Below are positions 1 through 11,084 of a stretch of 64,000 bases of DNA, piece by piece. Position 1 is the first letter of the stretch. Each line of letters begins with the position of its first letter. The DNA is from Bubalus kerabau (lineage: Eukaryota > Chordata > Mammalia > Artiodactyla > Bovidae), in contig NC_073630.1 of the NCBI RefSeq assembly GCF_029407905.1, forward strand, positions 55,701,001 through 55,765,000, in the 5' to 3' direction. The notes beneath the pieces were generated by a model. The model searched no databases and had not been told where the DNA came from. It saw nothing but the letters and a program-made list of their open reading frames with translations. The translations under genes and the position numbers were made by a program.

Positions 1-868
1 TTAGATTAGCATAATCCTCCTCATTTCCCAAAGGAAAGATGGAGATTCACACACACATGACATTTCTTTCTTTCTTCCCTTCTGATTGCCTGGTATGTAT
101 GTCATCTATCTGATTTATCAACACATTGTGGAAGAAATTCTTTCTTGTTTCTATTCTTCTTTAAAGGAGAAGTTTTACCCCACACTCATTTTGAAATCCT
201 ATTCTAAGGCCCTACAGTCAGTGGAGTCCAGGAGAATCTCGTTCCAACAGTTTCCATTTGTTTCTAGAAGAGGAGTTTGTAAAATACAAGAGGAATTATT
301 TATCCCAGATAAACTGCTACAGCTATGATATTGTAATTGGGATATTAAAAGTATATATGAGGAATAATTTCCAATCTAAATGTTGATGAAGAGAGAAATA
401 TAAGCCAAAATAAATACAGAAAGAGGAATGTTCCAGATAGAGTGCAGAATACAGTTGTAGAAAGAGATTGTGAAGAGTTTTACATTACATCAATGAGAAC
501 TCAGGGCAGGAAATAAATCCACTCAACTATTTTAAGCAAGAAGAATTTTAATACAGGGATTAGGTGCCTCTGAGATAACAGAAAGTGTTGAAGAAACAAA
601 TTCTAGATTGATATCTTGGAATTATTTCCAGAATATTCTCAAGTTGATGCATTACAGATGATGTCCTATTTGGAGCCAACTCTGGATTTAGGTCAGGAAT
701 AAGAAGTTATTGCCTCTACAATTGTCAGGAAATTGGAGAATGGGTGTCAAAGTTCATAACAGGAATATATAGATTATTTAAGTCTTATTAAGAATCCAGG
801 AATACATAGAATAACTATTGGAAAAATCAACACCCCAAGAAAACCCACCATATATATGAACTTTAATG
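1..868. other. Unannotated AT-rich sequence
   Basis: I recognise no gene or young repeat here. The open frame at 86-328 has no known motif and no coding-like composition, and I take it as chance. The stretch around 500-780 has the look of a decayed interspersed repeat, but I cannot name a family. Confidence 0.5.
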
Positions 869-878
869 CAAGATAAAA

Positions 879-1090
879 AGGGCTTCCCTAGTAACTCAGT
901 CAGTGAAGAATCTGCCTTTAATGCAGGAGATCTAGGTTCAATCCATTGGTCAGGAAGATCCCCTGGAGAAGGAAATGGTAACCCACTTCAGTATTCTTGC
1001 CTGGAGAATCCCATGGACTGAGGGGGCTGGTGGGCTACAGTCCATAGGGTCACAAGAACAGGACATGGCTTGGTGACTAAACCACCACCA
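879..1090 (+). mobile_element. Bov-tA SINE
   Basis: The copy opens with the tRNA-Glu-derived head typical of this family (ggcttcccta, then the B-box-like ggttcaatcc), followed by the BovB-derived body (cactTcagtattcttgcctgg type) and a short (CCA)n tail. Imperfect direct repeats caagataaaa (869-878) and caagatgaaa (1091-1100) flank it and are read as the target-site duplication. Ruminant Bov-tA SINEs are non-coding and are moved by the BovB machinery. The copy is full length and moderately diverged. Confidence 0.9.
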
Positions 1091-1293
1091 CAAGATGAAA
1101 ACAACCAAAGCCTGCACGACTACACTTCTACTTTCAAGGTCTCACAGGAGCGTATCTAATTGGAGGTATGCATCTAATATCTAGAAACCAAGTACAAGGT
1201 GTTCCGAGAAATGTAATTTTACAGAGATTAAAGAAATTGCAGGGCAAATTTAGTGATCTATTGAAGACAAACATTTTGTTTTGGGTTTTTTTT

Positions 1294-1690
1294 TGCTTTG
1301 TGTTGTGGGCTAAGTGGTGTCTCCCTAAAATTGATGTTCCCAATGCCCAGTAATTCAGAATGCATGCATATTGGAGACAAAGTCTTTAAAGGAGTTATTA
1401 GGCTAAAAAAAAAAAAAAAAAAAGCCCTTAGGGAGGGACCTTACATCAATGACACTGGTGTCCTTATAAGAAGAAGAAGAGATAGCAGGGACATGTATGT
1501 ACAGAGGGATGATCATATGCAGATGTAGCAAGAGGGCAGCCATTTGAAAGGCAAGGAGAGAGACCTCAGAGGAAACCAACCCTGCTGGCATCTTGGACTT
1601 TAGTTTACAGAACTATGAAAAAAATGACTGTATGCAGTTTAAGCTACAGAATTTATAGCATTTTGTTATAGCACCCCTAGCAAAGTAATA
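1294..1690 (+). repeat. Old mammalian interspersed repeat (LTR/MER-like), full length
   Basis: The element has the layout of a familiar medium-reiteration repeat: a gtgtctccctaaaattgatg-type start, a central ggtgtccttataagaagaag segment, then a ggcagccatttg segment, aaaccaaccctgctggcatc, and a 3' end reading tttgttatagcacccctagc. I am confident of the family resemblance but not of its database name. A run of about 19 A at 1404-1422 replaces part of the middle and is not part of the usual element, so it is a local expansion or a small insertion. A relative in the opposite orientation lies at 36708-37050. Confidence 0.6.
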
Positions 1691-3867
1691 CTGTATGTTG
1701 AGTTGTTTAGATTGGGTGTTTCACTGCATAAGACCCTCACCAAAAGTTTAAATATTCTTGAAACAAATAGGCTTTCAGGTTGAGGCAACTATACCAGTGA
1801 AAATAGCTATACTTGGCAAATCTATGTACAAGTAATTCTTCATGGCTATGTCCAGCATATATTCTACAGTGAGTGTAAATCAATTCAGTGATTTCATTAT
1901 AATGCATATTTCACTTTCTTTTAAAAATTTTCTTTGATGTGTAAGGAGGAGAAGTAGAGATATTAATATGTAAGAGAGGTATTTGCAATATATTTAGCCA
2001 TGTGTTCAATTGTGTAGCTAAACTTGACTTCCAGGCTTATTATATATATAGTTCTATATTAAAACATAGCAGGCACAACCAGTAGGTATTGCTATATGGG
2101 AGAGAATCAGTTACGAGAATGGAATATTCCTTGTAAGTAATTTCCTTATCTGATTATTGTTTGCTTGGATGTGCTGAATTTCACTTTCTTTCATCAGAGT
2201 CATAGGCTAGTTAATTATTTATAATTTTCCCCTGAAAAATTGTGATTAAGTCATTTTATCTAACTCTATTCGTAAAGTGGCCAATATGCAATTAATTGTG
2301 TTTAGTACTGGATAAATCCATTTTGTTTTCCTTTGAGTCCTATCTACTCTGTGGCTGAAATTAAAAAGAACCAGAACAGCACTTAGAGGATGTGAAACAT
2401 AGATTTAAATATTCCATTTGTATGACAATGTGAATTCAAATACTATTATTATGGTATAAACCAAATAATATGTTTTATAATCATGAGACTTGATTGTGAA
2501 TGGTTTACTTGTGTTTCTCTAACCCAAAAATGTTATTGAGTTCCCTAAGAAACAAGCCCTGGGGCAGATGTCCGAGTGATGAGAATATAGGTTTGAGCCT
2601 ACATGTAGGTTCAGGAATGGAATGTCAGTCCAGATAGGAAAAACACAATGCTACAGTCAACAGAACATGGTAGGCATTCACCACATAAAAATGAATACAT
2701 AATTATATAACTAAATGGTTCAAGCCAAGTATAAGATGAAGAATTTCATTCAAGAAAACAGAGAATAAGTATTTCATGGGGTAGGTATTAATAGTATCCA
2801 GTTTGACATTAGAACTTTATTCACAGGATACTCAAGAACTCAAATAAGTTGTTCTTGCAACAAAAATGAATTATACAGTTAGAATCCAATGCTTTGAAAC
2901 TATGCTATAAAGCAAACATACAACAATTGGGGAACTAATTGGAAAAGTATCAGGGCAGGATCAGCTATAAGACCAACTAAATGGGCACATTGAAAAGGCC
3001 TTGCTTAGGTTGAGAATTGATTTCAACAATTAAAGTTATGAGTACACATTTAATGGAATAGAAATGTTTCTACAAATTTTGAATTAATTCTAGGGCTACT
3101 TGACATGAGTTATTTTCATTAACTCTAAGCAAGAATTATGATGAAAAAGGAGTTTGTAGCATTTTTCCTCTACAAGATGGACATATAGCATTCATTCATT
3201 GAATAACTCATTTATTCAGAAAAATCCTCAGTAGGCTTCCATCTGGATTTTGATTATTTTTTACTCCAAGGCACAAGAGAAACTTTTTCTTTAAAACACT
3301 AAATGTAGATATATTTTAAAATTCTTATTTATGTTCAGGTCTTTCAATATTTTGCTTTAACCTTTAGCTACAAAGGATATGAATGAGAATTTAATCCATA
3401 CAATGGTATGAATTGGTAACAGTTGTCCTACATTTTCTCCCTTTGCTTTAGAAAGTAATGTAGTTTACAAATTTTCTAGCACAGAAGGAAACATTAGAGT
3501 GAATCACATACATTTTGTTTGTATTTCATAATGTCCCTCCAATTTTAGTGACTGATAGCTTAAAACAGGATATATGTGATTAACCTGGGTAGAAAAATCC
3601 CTACACAGCTTCTGGGTTTGCTTTCGTCAGTGGCATCTGCTTTGCAATCACTTTCTGAACACCATGAGTGAGTTTTGTGGCTACCACTACCATTTATTAT
3701 TGCATAAAATTTTTCATAGGAATTTTCCTTTGATCCTTCAAAAACAGCTAAGGATTGTTTTAAGTGGGTTCATTGCACTACATGCCTTTATCACAGTAAC
3801 TCTAATTAAAAAAAAAAAAAAAAGGTGGCCCAGCTCTTTTCCCTCATCTTCTTAGATCGTATTGGTT
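1691..3867. other. Unannotated AT-rich sequence
   Basis: No gene or nameable repeat seen across about 2.2 kb. A 16-base A-run sits near 3808-3823, and the 63-codon frame overlapping it (3664-3855) is not supported as coding. The stretch may contain decayed repeats that only a profile search would recover. Confidence 0.5.
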
Positions 3868-3877
3868 AAATCCATTG

Positions 3878-4090
3878 CGTGCTCAGTTGCTTCAGTCGTT
3901 TCTGATTCTTTACGACTCTATGGACTGTAATCCATCAGTCTCTGTTCATGGGAATCTCCAGGCAAGAATACTGGAGTGAATTGCCATGCCCTCCTACAGG
4001 GGATTTTCCTGTCCCAGGGATCTAACCTGCATGTCTTGTCTGCTACATTGCAAGCAGGTTTTTACTGCTAGCACCACTTGAGAAGCCCAA
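3878..4090 (-). mobile_element. Bov-tA SINE, minus strand
   Basis: Read on the minus strand, the element runs from the tRNA-like head (right end, complement of cttgagaagccc) to the gcaactgagcacgc end at left. The imperfect target duplication is aaatccattg (3868-3877) against aaatccactg (4094-4103). It is full length, and diverged enough that its internal promoter boxes are doubtful. Confidence 0.9.
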
Positions 4091-4139
4091 AATAAATCCA
4101 CTGGTATATGCCAATTTCTGAGTGTAGATTTATACACAT

Positions 4140-4240
4140 TGTTTCAGATCATTTCCAAAAGACTTCAATATTCATGCTGTTGTCATCATATTTCTAATGA
4201 TGATGATATAAAGATTTTAAATAACTTATCCAAGTTACGG
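4140..4240 (-). mobile_element. MIR SINE fragment, minus strand (weak)
   Basis: The stretch ending taaataacttatccaagtt resembles the minus-strand reading of the MIR core (ttaaataacttgcccaaggt). Divergence is high and only the core half is convincing. MIRs are ancient tRNA-derived SINEs shared by all mammals. Confidence 0.4.
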
Positions 4241-4984
4241 GAGTTTTTGTAGAAAAGGATGTTAACTGATGTAGCTTACTTGTATCTTTGAAACTCCTAG
4301 CTGTACCTATGAAATTCCTATGTCTCTTTCCTTTAACAGTAGACAACCAATGTTAGTTGAATTCAGTAAATGATTTATAAATATTAGTGAAACAAAAAAA
4401 AGAATACTAATTATAGATAAGTCTAGTCTCATTAGTGACAATAAATTCACTGCATGCCATTACTTAATAAATTTGTCCATTGGCATGTTTGTCCAAAATA
4501 TTGAAATCTAAACAAGTTGAGAAATATGTTAGTGTTTTCAGTCAACTATTAATCCACTGTCAAGAGATTTACCTAACTTGATCTTTTTCCACATGCAGAT
4601 ATTAGTTCACATTGTCACTTCTGTGTAAAGTATATTTCTAGGCACTCTTATGATTTTCCAATATTTTCTTATCTATTTTTTTCTTATTTGTTTTATTGCT
4701 ATTTATGTATGGTTACTTTTATCAGAGTGAAATACCCATGATATTAAAGATCAGTTCTACTAAGTAACTCAAGACTTAAATACTGCCTATAACATATAGT
4801 TACTTAATATCTGTTAATGAGTTAATTGACAAGGGTTCCCTTAATTGTATGTTGATAAAAATATTTGAAATAGAAACAGGTGTTATTACTGTTATGTTAT
4901 CTCATTCATTATCATATAATAATAAAATTACATTTTATTATATCATTATTGACATGTAAAATAATGATAGTAATAATAACATTG

Positions 4985-5135
4985 AATGCCTACTCTATGT
5001 AAGTTTTAACACAGATTTGGTTAAAGATGGATATTATATATATATAATAATCCTTTAAGTATTAGTTTATAGATTTTAGAATAAGGAAACCAATTTTCAG
5101 AGTATAACTAACTAGCACAAAGGCACATGGATATC
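4985..5135 (-). mobile_element. MIR SINE fragment, minus strand (weak)
   Basis: It reads gaatgcctactctatgtaag followed downstream by ataaggaaaccaattttcag and a degraded core, in the order expected for a minus-strand MIR. A (TA)n tract near 5034-5048 interrupts it. Identification rests on the order of segments, not on high identity. Confidence 0.4.
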
Positions 5136-5180
5136 CATGATTTATACTTTACTGACTTTGCTACCTGCCTACAATATAAA

Positions 5181-5349
5181 TGACCCAGGTTCAATCCCTG
5201 GTCAGGAAGATCTCCTGGATAAGGAAATGGTAACCCACTCCAGTATTCTCGGCTGGAAAATCCCATGGACCGAGAAGCCTGGTAAGCTATAGGCCGTGGG
5301 GTCGCAAAGAGTCGAACACGACTGAGCAACTTCACTTTCACTTTCACTT
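5181..5349 (+). mobile_element. Bov-tA SINE, 5' truncated
   Basis: The copy begins inside the tRNA-like region (cccaggttcaatccctgg) and runs through the BovB-derived body to a cactttcactttcactt tail. Perfect 11-bp direct repeats tacaatataaa at 5170-5180 and 5350-5360 flank it, supporting truncated insertion and not later deletion. Confidence 0.85.
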
Positions 5350-5675
5350 TACAATATAAACAAACCCATGTGGAATCTTTTCATTTTCTTTATGTATTTT
5401 AGGTCATTTAAGTAAGTCTTAATTAGTTTCTTGGCCATGTAATTCTGTTGCCTAATTCCATCCCTTAACTCCATTCTGACTGAAATTATTTATTTGAATA
5501 TAGAGGACTCTCTTACTTCTTCATTTAAGTCAAACAGAAGAGTTGTATATAGAAATTAATGCTAAGATTTTCATACTGACTTTTGTAATGACTTCAGTAG
5601 CATAATTTTTCCTAACATTTGACCTAGTCATGGATGGGAATCCACGTAGTGAGTATTTGGATAGAGTCTATTGAT

Positions 5676-6359
5676 TTGCTGTTGTTGTTGTTCAGTCATT
5701 CAGTCGTGTTTGACTCTTTATGACTCCATAGACTGCAAGCATGCCAGGCTTCCCTGTCCTTCACCATCTCCCAGAGCTTGGTCAAACTCATGTCCATTGA
5801 CTCAATGATGCCATCAAACCATCTCATCCACTGTCATCTCCTTCTTCACCTGCCTTCAATCTTTACCAGCATCAGGGTCTTTCCCATTAAGTCAGCTCTT
5901 TGCATCAGGTAGCCAAAGTATTGGAGCTTTAGGATCAGTCCTTTCAATGAATATTCAGGGCTGATTTCCTTTAGGATTGACTAGTTTGATCTCCTTGCTG
6001 TCCAAGCAACACTAAGGGTCTTATTTTGCACCACAATTTGAAAGCATCAATTCTTCGGTGCTCAGCCCTCTTTATGGTCCACCTCTCACATCTACACGTG
6101 ACTACTGGGAAAACCATAGCTTTGACTGTATGTACCTTTATAGGCAAAGTAGTGTCTCTGCTTTTTAATCTGCTGTCTAGGTTTGTTATAATTTTTCTCC
6201 CAAGGAGTAAGCATCTTTTAATTACATGGCTGCAGTCACCATGTGCAGTGATTTTGGAGTCCAAGAAAACAAAATCTCTCACTGTTCCCCTTGTTTCCCC
6301 ATCTGTTTGTCATGAAGTGATGGGGCCAGATACCATGATCTTAGTTTTTTGAATGTTTA
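5676..6359 (-). mobile_element. BovB LINE, 5'-truncated 3' end, minus strand
   Basis: Read on the minus strand it encodes the C-terminal part of BovB ORF2, downstream of reverse-transcriptase motif C. A degraded frame at 5971-6282 keeps recognisable pieces such as SKITAHGDCSH and LLLGRKI. The 3' tail at left is of the (GTT)n type. Copies of gtctattgat at 5666-5675 and 6360-6369 are its target duplication. Frames are broken, so it is inactive. The 3' neighbour on the plus strand is a Bov-A2 SINE inserted at the same target (see findings). Confidence 0.92.
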
Positions 6360-6369
6360 GTCTATTGAT

Positions 6370-6646
6370 CAGAGAAGGCAATGACACCGGACTCCAGTAC
6401 TCTTGCCTGGAAAATCCCATGGATGGAGGAGCCTGGTAGGCTGCAGTCCACGGGGTTGCTAAGAGTCAGACATGACTGAGCGACTTCACTTTCACTTTTC
6501 ACTTTCATGCATTGGAGAAGGAAATGGCAACCCACTCCAGTGTTCTTGCCTGGAGAATTCCAGGGACGGCAGAGCCTGGTGGGCAGCTGTCTATGGGGTC
6601 ACACAGAGTCGGACATGACTGAAGTGACTTAGCAGTAGCAGCAGCA
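6370..6646 (+). mobile_element. Bov-A2 SINE (dimer)
   Basis: Two BovB-derived monomers (each with actccagt-ttcttgcctgg) are joined by a cactttcac linker. The 3' end is a gcagtagcagcagca tail. It lies directly between two copies of gtctattgat (6360-6369 and 6647-6656). Bov-A2 has no tRNA head and is confined to ruminants. Confidence 0.92.
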
Positions 6647-6656
6647 GTCTATTGAT

Positions 6657-7081
6657 AAGAGGCAAATAAAATACAAGTGGGGGTTTTAGATGTATGAAAG
6701 TCAGGAGAGCAAATAGAAGTAAAGCTTGGACAGAATGTGAAGAAAAAGAATAGAATGTGAAAAAAAAAAAAAAAAACAATTTCGTGCTGGATTGGATTGC
6801 CTAGTTACCATAGGATAAAATTGGCCTCAAATTCTGCATCAGAATCAGCTGCATAGACCCCATTCAGTGAACCCTCACTGGGAGTGTCAGAGAGGTTTGG
6901 GAATAAGAGTCATTCAAGAGCTCACCAAAATCATTCCTGTGTACATAAATAACAAATTTGGATATAATTTTTAAAAGGGCTTTGTATTTTTTAAGAATGA
7001 AAAACTTTTGTTACTCTTCATTGATAATTTTGCCTTCAAATGGAAATTATTCCAGCTTATCATAATTAGACATCTTCTCCA
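6657..7081. other. Unannotated sequence with A-run
   Basis: No recognisable gene or repeat family. A 17-base A-run at about 6760-6776 is the only clear feature. The reverse-strand open frames overlapping 6971-7335 arise from the adjacent SINE read antisense. Confidence 0.45.
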
Positions 7082-7089
7082 TTCAGTTG

Positions 7090-7469
7090 TGGATAAGGCA
7101 ACAGCACCCCATTCCAGTACTCTTGCCTGGAAAATCCCATAGATGGGTGAGCCTGGTAGGCTGCAGTCCATGGGGTCACTAGGAGTTGGACATGACTGAG
7201 CGACTTCATTTTCACTTTCACTTTCATGCATTGGAGAAGGAAATGGCAACCCACTCCAGTGTTCTTGCCTGGAGAATCCCAGGGACGGGAGAGCCTGGTG
7301 GACTGCCAGGTCGCAGTTGGACATGACTGAAGCAACTTAGCAGCAGCAGCAGCCAGTGCTCTTGCCTAGAAAATTCCATGGATGGAGGAACCTCGTGGGC
7401 TGCCATGTATGGGGTCACACAGAGTTGGGCACGACTAAAGTAACTTAGTTGCAGCAGCAGCAGCAGAGG
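7090..7469 (+). mobile_element. Trimeric Bov-A SINE
   Basis: Three successive Bov-A monomers are present, starting near 7092, 7235 and 7350. The second ends in a (CAG)n tract at 7341-7353, and the third ends in a longer (GCA)n tail. Direct repeats ttcagttg at 7082-7089 and 7470-7477 bound the whole block, so it behaves as one insertion. The common Bov-A2 is a dimer, and the extra unit is the unusual point. Confidence 0.85.
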
Positions 7470-7721
7470 TTCAGTTGAACGGAATGTGTTAACTTCAAGA
7501 GTTAAACAAGGTGGTGTTATCTCTGATCCTAATGCATTAGGTGAGTCCATTCACAGATAGACAGCATTTTCTTGGTTTTGTTTACAATATCCTTCTTTTA
7601 CATAGCTTTTATTAAAAAAATTGTCTATCATCTACCTATCTATCTCAATATCATCTAAGGGTTTAAAATGTGGACAGATCAACCTAAATTTTAATCTTAG
7701 TTTTAGAAAATATTGTTTACT

Positions 7722-7921
7722 TGCTAAGTTGTGTCTGACTCTTTTATAACCCCATGGACTATAGCCTGCTAGGCTCCTCTGTCCATGGGATTTTCCAGAA
7801 GAGAAGACAAGAATACTAGAGTGGGCTGCCATTTCCTTGTCCAGGGGATCTTCCCAATCCAGGGATCAAACCTGCAACTTCTACTTGGCAGGTGGATTTT
7901 TTACCATTGAGCCACCTGGGG
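7722..7921 (-). mobile_element. Bov-tA SINE, minus strand
   Basis: The minus-strand tRNA head is at the right (complement of ccacctggggt) and the BovB-derived body runs leftward. I did not find a convincing target duplication. It sits against the 3' half of a MIR. Confidence 0.88.
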
Positions 7922-8075
7922 TCAAATGACTTAATTTTTCTTAGCCTCACTTTTTAAAATGAATTTTTATAAATGCTACTTTAGAAAAAATTTAAGGGAT
8001 TGAAATAAGATGATGCATGTAAAAAGCAGCTCAGTGACTAGAAGTATTTTATACTCAATAAATGGTATCCATTAT
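7922..8075 (+). mobile_element. MIR SINE, 3' half
   Basis: It follows the order of the MIR 3' half: tagcctcactttttaaaatg, then ataagatgatgcatgtaaaa, then a ctcaataaatggtatccatt end. Ancient and non-functional. Confidence 0.7.
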
Positions 8076-8142
8076 AGAAACTATAAATTAAAGAAGGAAA
8101 TTTATAGAAGTTATATATTTAAATGGTAATAATAATTCTTAA

Positions 8143-8360
8143 CTTTTTACTGGACACTTACTATATGCCTGGTTTTAATCTAAAATTGCTTTACACACAG
8201 TAATTTATTTATCTTCACAATAACCCTAAAATGTAGATACTTCTGTTACTTCCATGATTCAAATGAGTAAATCTAAGCACAGAAGTGTGACAAGAATCTC
8301 ACATCTACTAAGTGGTGAAGACAGGTAAAAATGGAGGCCAATTAGCTCCAGAGCTTATAG
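8143..8360 (-). mobile_element. MIR SINE, near full length, minus strand
   Basis: The segments cttactatatgcctggtttt, tatcttcacaataaccctaa and ctactaagtggtgaagacag appear in the order of a MIR read on the opposite strand, ending near ctccagagct. It is one of the clearer MIRs in the window. Confidence 0.75.
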
Positions 8361-8396
8361 ACCAGTGTAAGAGAAAGCAAATTCTTACACTGTGTA

Positions 8397-8615
8397 TTGA
8401 ATTTAGTAGTGAAATTTGTAAAATGGGAGAAAGTGAACTTGTTAGCAGGAAACGGAAAGCCACTTCAATATTCTCGCCTGGAAAATTTCATAGACAGAGG
8501 AACCTGGTAGCCTACAGTCCAGAAAGTCGAAAAGAGCAACACAGTTGAGCAACTGAGCATGCATATACACCTTGAATTTGGTACTGAAACTTGCAAAAAG
8601 GGAGAAAGTAAGCTT
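8397..8615 (+). repeat. 44-bp direct repeats flanking a truncated Bov-A SINE
   Basis: Copies at 8397-8440 and 8572-8615 match at 37 of 44 positions by eye (both start ttgaattt and share gggagaaagt). The 131 bp between them hold a Bov-A-like fragment, about 8449-8560, reading gccacttcaatattctcgcc onward on the plus strand. A 44-bp repeat is too long for an ordinary target duplication, so a local duplication with or around the SINE is more likely. Confidence 0.75.
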
Positions 8616-9517
8616 ATAAACACAAATACTTGAGAAAATTTAGGTGCAGGGATGACTTTGGTCTTGTTAGAAAGAAAATGGAGATGAAGCTATAAAATAT
8701 TTATGACATCACATCATTATAAGTGCTATGCATCAAGGGTACACATGGATGGTATATGTAGGGGGAAAAAAAAAATCACACCATAGATTAATCTATATCC
8801 AGACCTCTCCAGGTTATGAGGATTACAATTTTTTTTTAATGTGTAGATGTAGAAGCTACATAACAATGGAATTTTTATTAAATAACTTTTATATTGCACT
8901 GTTTGTACTTATTCCCACATCCCAGGTTATATGAATATCTTCCAAAGAAGAAAAAATAGACATGTGAATAACTTTAATGCAATACATTTCAAGATAGCTA
9001 ACTTCACCAAATATTCCTTCTTAAATTTGATCTGCCCAAATATAGTCATTCCATTGGCTGAACCTTCTTCACTTACTCTTATACAATGATTCTTCTACCA
9101 CCACTCCTTATCTTACTGTGGTTTATTTTTTCTCAGTGAAAAATCACATTGGGGTACCAAAGTAATGGAGGATTATAAATGTTGGTATTGTTCTCATAAA
9201 AATGAATGAGCCTAATGACCAGGTAACAAATCCTTTAGTAACTCAAATGTTTACAGTTCTATGCTTTCATAAAATTGAAGGAGAATCTAATCAATTTATC
9301 AGCTGACGTGTCATACAGTGATTCCTAATGATAAATCACTATGTGATTTTCACCTGTAACTCAAAAAAGAATTCAAAGTCTGTATTATTTGGCAAAAACC
9401 AAATATTTTTATTTTATATTTACTTCATTTTTTTTCTAAGATCCATTTCTCACAAAATGTGATAGATCCAACAATTGAAATTTTATTCTTGATAAAATAA
9501 AATTTTATCTGGATAAA
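8616..9517. other. Unannotated AT-rich sequence
   Basis: No gene or nameable repeat. A short A-run near 8766-8775 and a T-run near 8829-8838 are the only low-complexity features. Confidence 0.45.
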
Positions 9518-9619
9518 ACCCAGATAGTTTGGGTTTGAATTCTAGATTTACCAATTACCAAATGTGTGGTTTTGTGTAAAATTTGTGTATAACACTTTAC
9601 CCCTCTATGCCTTACTTTT

Positions 9620-9890
9620 TGGAGAAGGCAATGGCAACCCACTCTGGTACTCTTGCCTGGAAAATCCCATGCATGGAGGAGCCTGACAGGCTGCAATCCA
9701 TGGGGTCGAGAAGAGTCGGACACGACTGAGTGATTTCACTTTCACTTTTCACTGTCATGCATCGGAGAAGGAAATGGCAACCCACTCCAGTGTTCTTGCC
9801 TGGAGAATCCCAGGGATGGGGGAGCCTGGTGGGCTGCTGTCTATGAGGTCACACAGAGTCGGACACGACTGAAGTGACTTCGCAGCAGCA
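9620..9890 (+). mobile_element. Bov-A2 SINE (dimer)
   Basis: Two monomers joined by a cactttcacttttcactg linker, with a (GCA)n tail. A perfect 11-bp target duplication gccttactttt is at 9609-9619 and 9891-9901. The target sequence is itself part of the MIR (gcctcagttt region). Confidence 0.95.
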
Positions 9891-10014
9891 GCCTTACTTT
9901 TCTGTGAAAAAGAGATAATAACAGTACTCATCTTGTGGATGTGTTTTGAAAAAGAAGTAAGTTTCCATATCTAAAATATGCAGATTACTCTTTGGAACAC
10001 ACTAAGAACTAAAT

Positions 10015-10457
10015 GTTTTTCCAGTAGTCATGTATGGATGTGAGAGTCAGACTGTGAAGAAAGCTGAGCGCCAAAGAATTGATGCTTTTGAACTGTGGTG
10101 TTGGAGAAGACTCTTGGGAGTCCCTTGGACTGCAAGGAGATCCAACCAGTCCATTCTGAAGGAGATCAGTCCTGGGTGTTCTTTGGAAGGACTGATGCTA
10201 AAGCTGAAACTGCAATACTTTGGCCACCTCATGCAAAGAGTTGACTCATTGGAAAAGACTCTGATGCTGGGAGAGATTGAGGGCAGGAGGAGAAGGGGAC
10301 GACAGAGGATGAGATGGCTGGATGGCATCACTGACTCAATGGATGTGAGTTTGAATGAACTCTGGGAGTTGGTGATGGACAGGGAGGCCTGGCGTGCTGC
10401 GATTCATGGGGTTGCAAAGAGTCGGACACGACTGAGTGACTGGACTGAACTGAACTG
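10015..10457 (+). mobile_element. BovB LINE 3' end, 5' truncated
   Basis: The copy covers the last ~140 codons of ORF2 and stays open through 10030-10458: MYGCESQTVKKAERQRIDAF, then LLGVPWTARRSNQSILKEIS, ending AIHGVAKSRTRLSDW. There is no RT catalytic motif in this part. The tail is a short (ACTGA)n run. Target duplication is aagaactaaat (10004-10014) against aagacctaaat (10458-10468). The open frame is retained by youth and does not indicate a gene. Confidence 0.95.
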
Positions 10458-10468
10458 AAGACCTAAAT

Positions 10469-11084
10469 GCAGCTTTTCAGGTAGCTCAGCTGGTAAAGAA
10501 TCTGCCTGCAATACAGGAGACCCTAGTTTGATTTCTGGGTGGGGAAGTTCCACTGGAGACAGGATAGGCTACCCACTCCAGTACTCTTGGGCTTCCCTGC
10601 TGGCTCAGACTGTAAAGAATCTGCTTGCAATGTGGGAGGCCTGAGTTTGATCCCTGGTTTGGGAAGAGACCCTGGAGGAGGGCATGGCAACCCATTCCAA
10701 TATTTTTGCCTGGAGGATCCCCACAGACAGAGGAACCTGGCAGGCTACAGTCTGCTGCTGTTGCTGCTGCTAAGTCACTTCAATCGTGTCTGACTCTGTG
10801 CGACCCCTTAGATGGCATCCCACCAGGCTCCCCCGTCCCTGGGATTCTCCAGGCAAGAACACTGGAGTGGGTTGCCATTTCCTTCTCCAATGCAGGAAAG
10901 TGAAAAGTGAAAGTGAAGTCACTCAGTCGTGTCCGACTCCTAGCGACCCCATGGACTGTAGCCCACCAGGCTCCTCTGACCATGGGATTTTCCAGGCAGG
11001 AGTACTGGAGTGGGGTGAGGCTACAGTCTATAAGGTCACAAAGAGATGGATACTACTGAGTGACTAAGCACAACGCAGCACACC
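10469..11084 (+). mobile_element. Bov-tA3-like SINE (two tRNA-like heads), interrupted
   Basis: Two tRNA-like units stand in series (cttttcaggtagctcagctg and gggcttccctgctggctcag), followed by the BovB-derived body and an agcacaacgcagcaca tail. A Bov-A2 at 10754-11017 splits the body. The outer target duplication is aagacctaaat at 10458-10468 and 11085-11095, a sequence shared with the preceding BovB insertion. Confidence 0.9.
10754..11017 (-). mobile_element. Bov-A2 SINE, minus strand, inside a SINE
   Basis: The minus-strand dimer carries its (CAG)n tail at left (tgctgctgttgctgctgct). Perfect 12-bp repeats aggctacagtct at 10742-10753 and 11018-11029 are its target duplication within the Bov-tA3-like host. 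It is the youngest layer of this stack. Confidence 0.95.

Noticed and set aside
86..328. 80-codon open frame at the window start
   Set aside because: No recognisable motif, AT-rich, and no supporting signals. Frames of this length are expected by chance in 64 kb.
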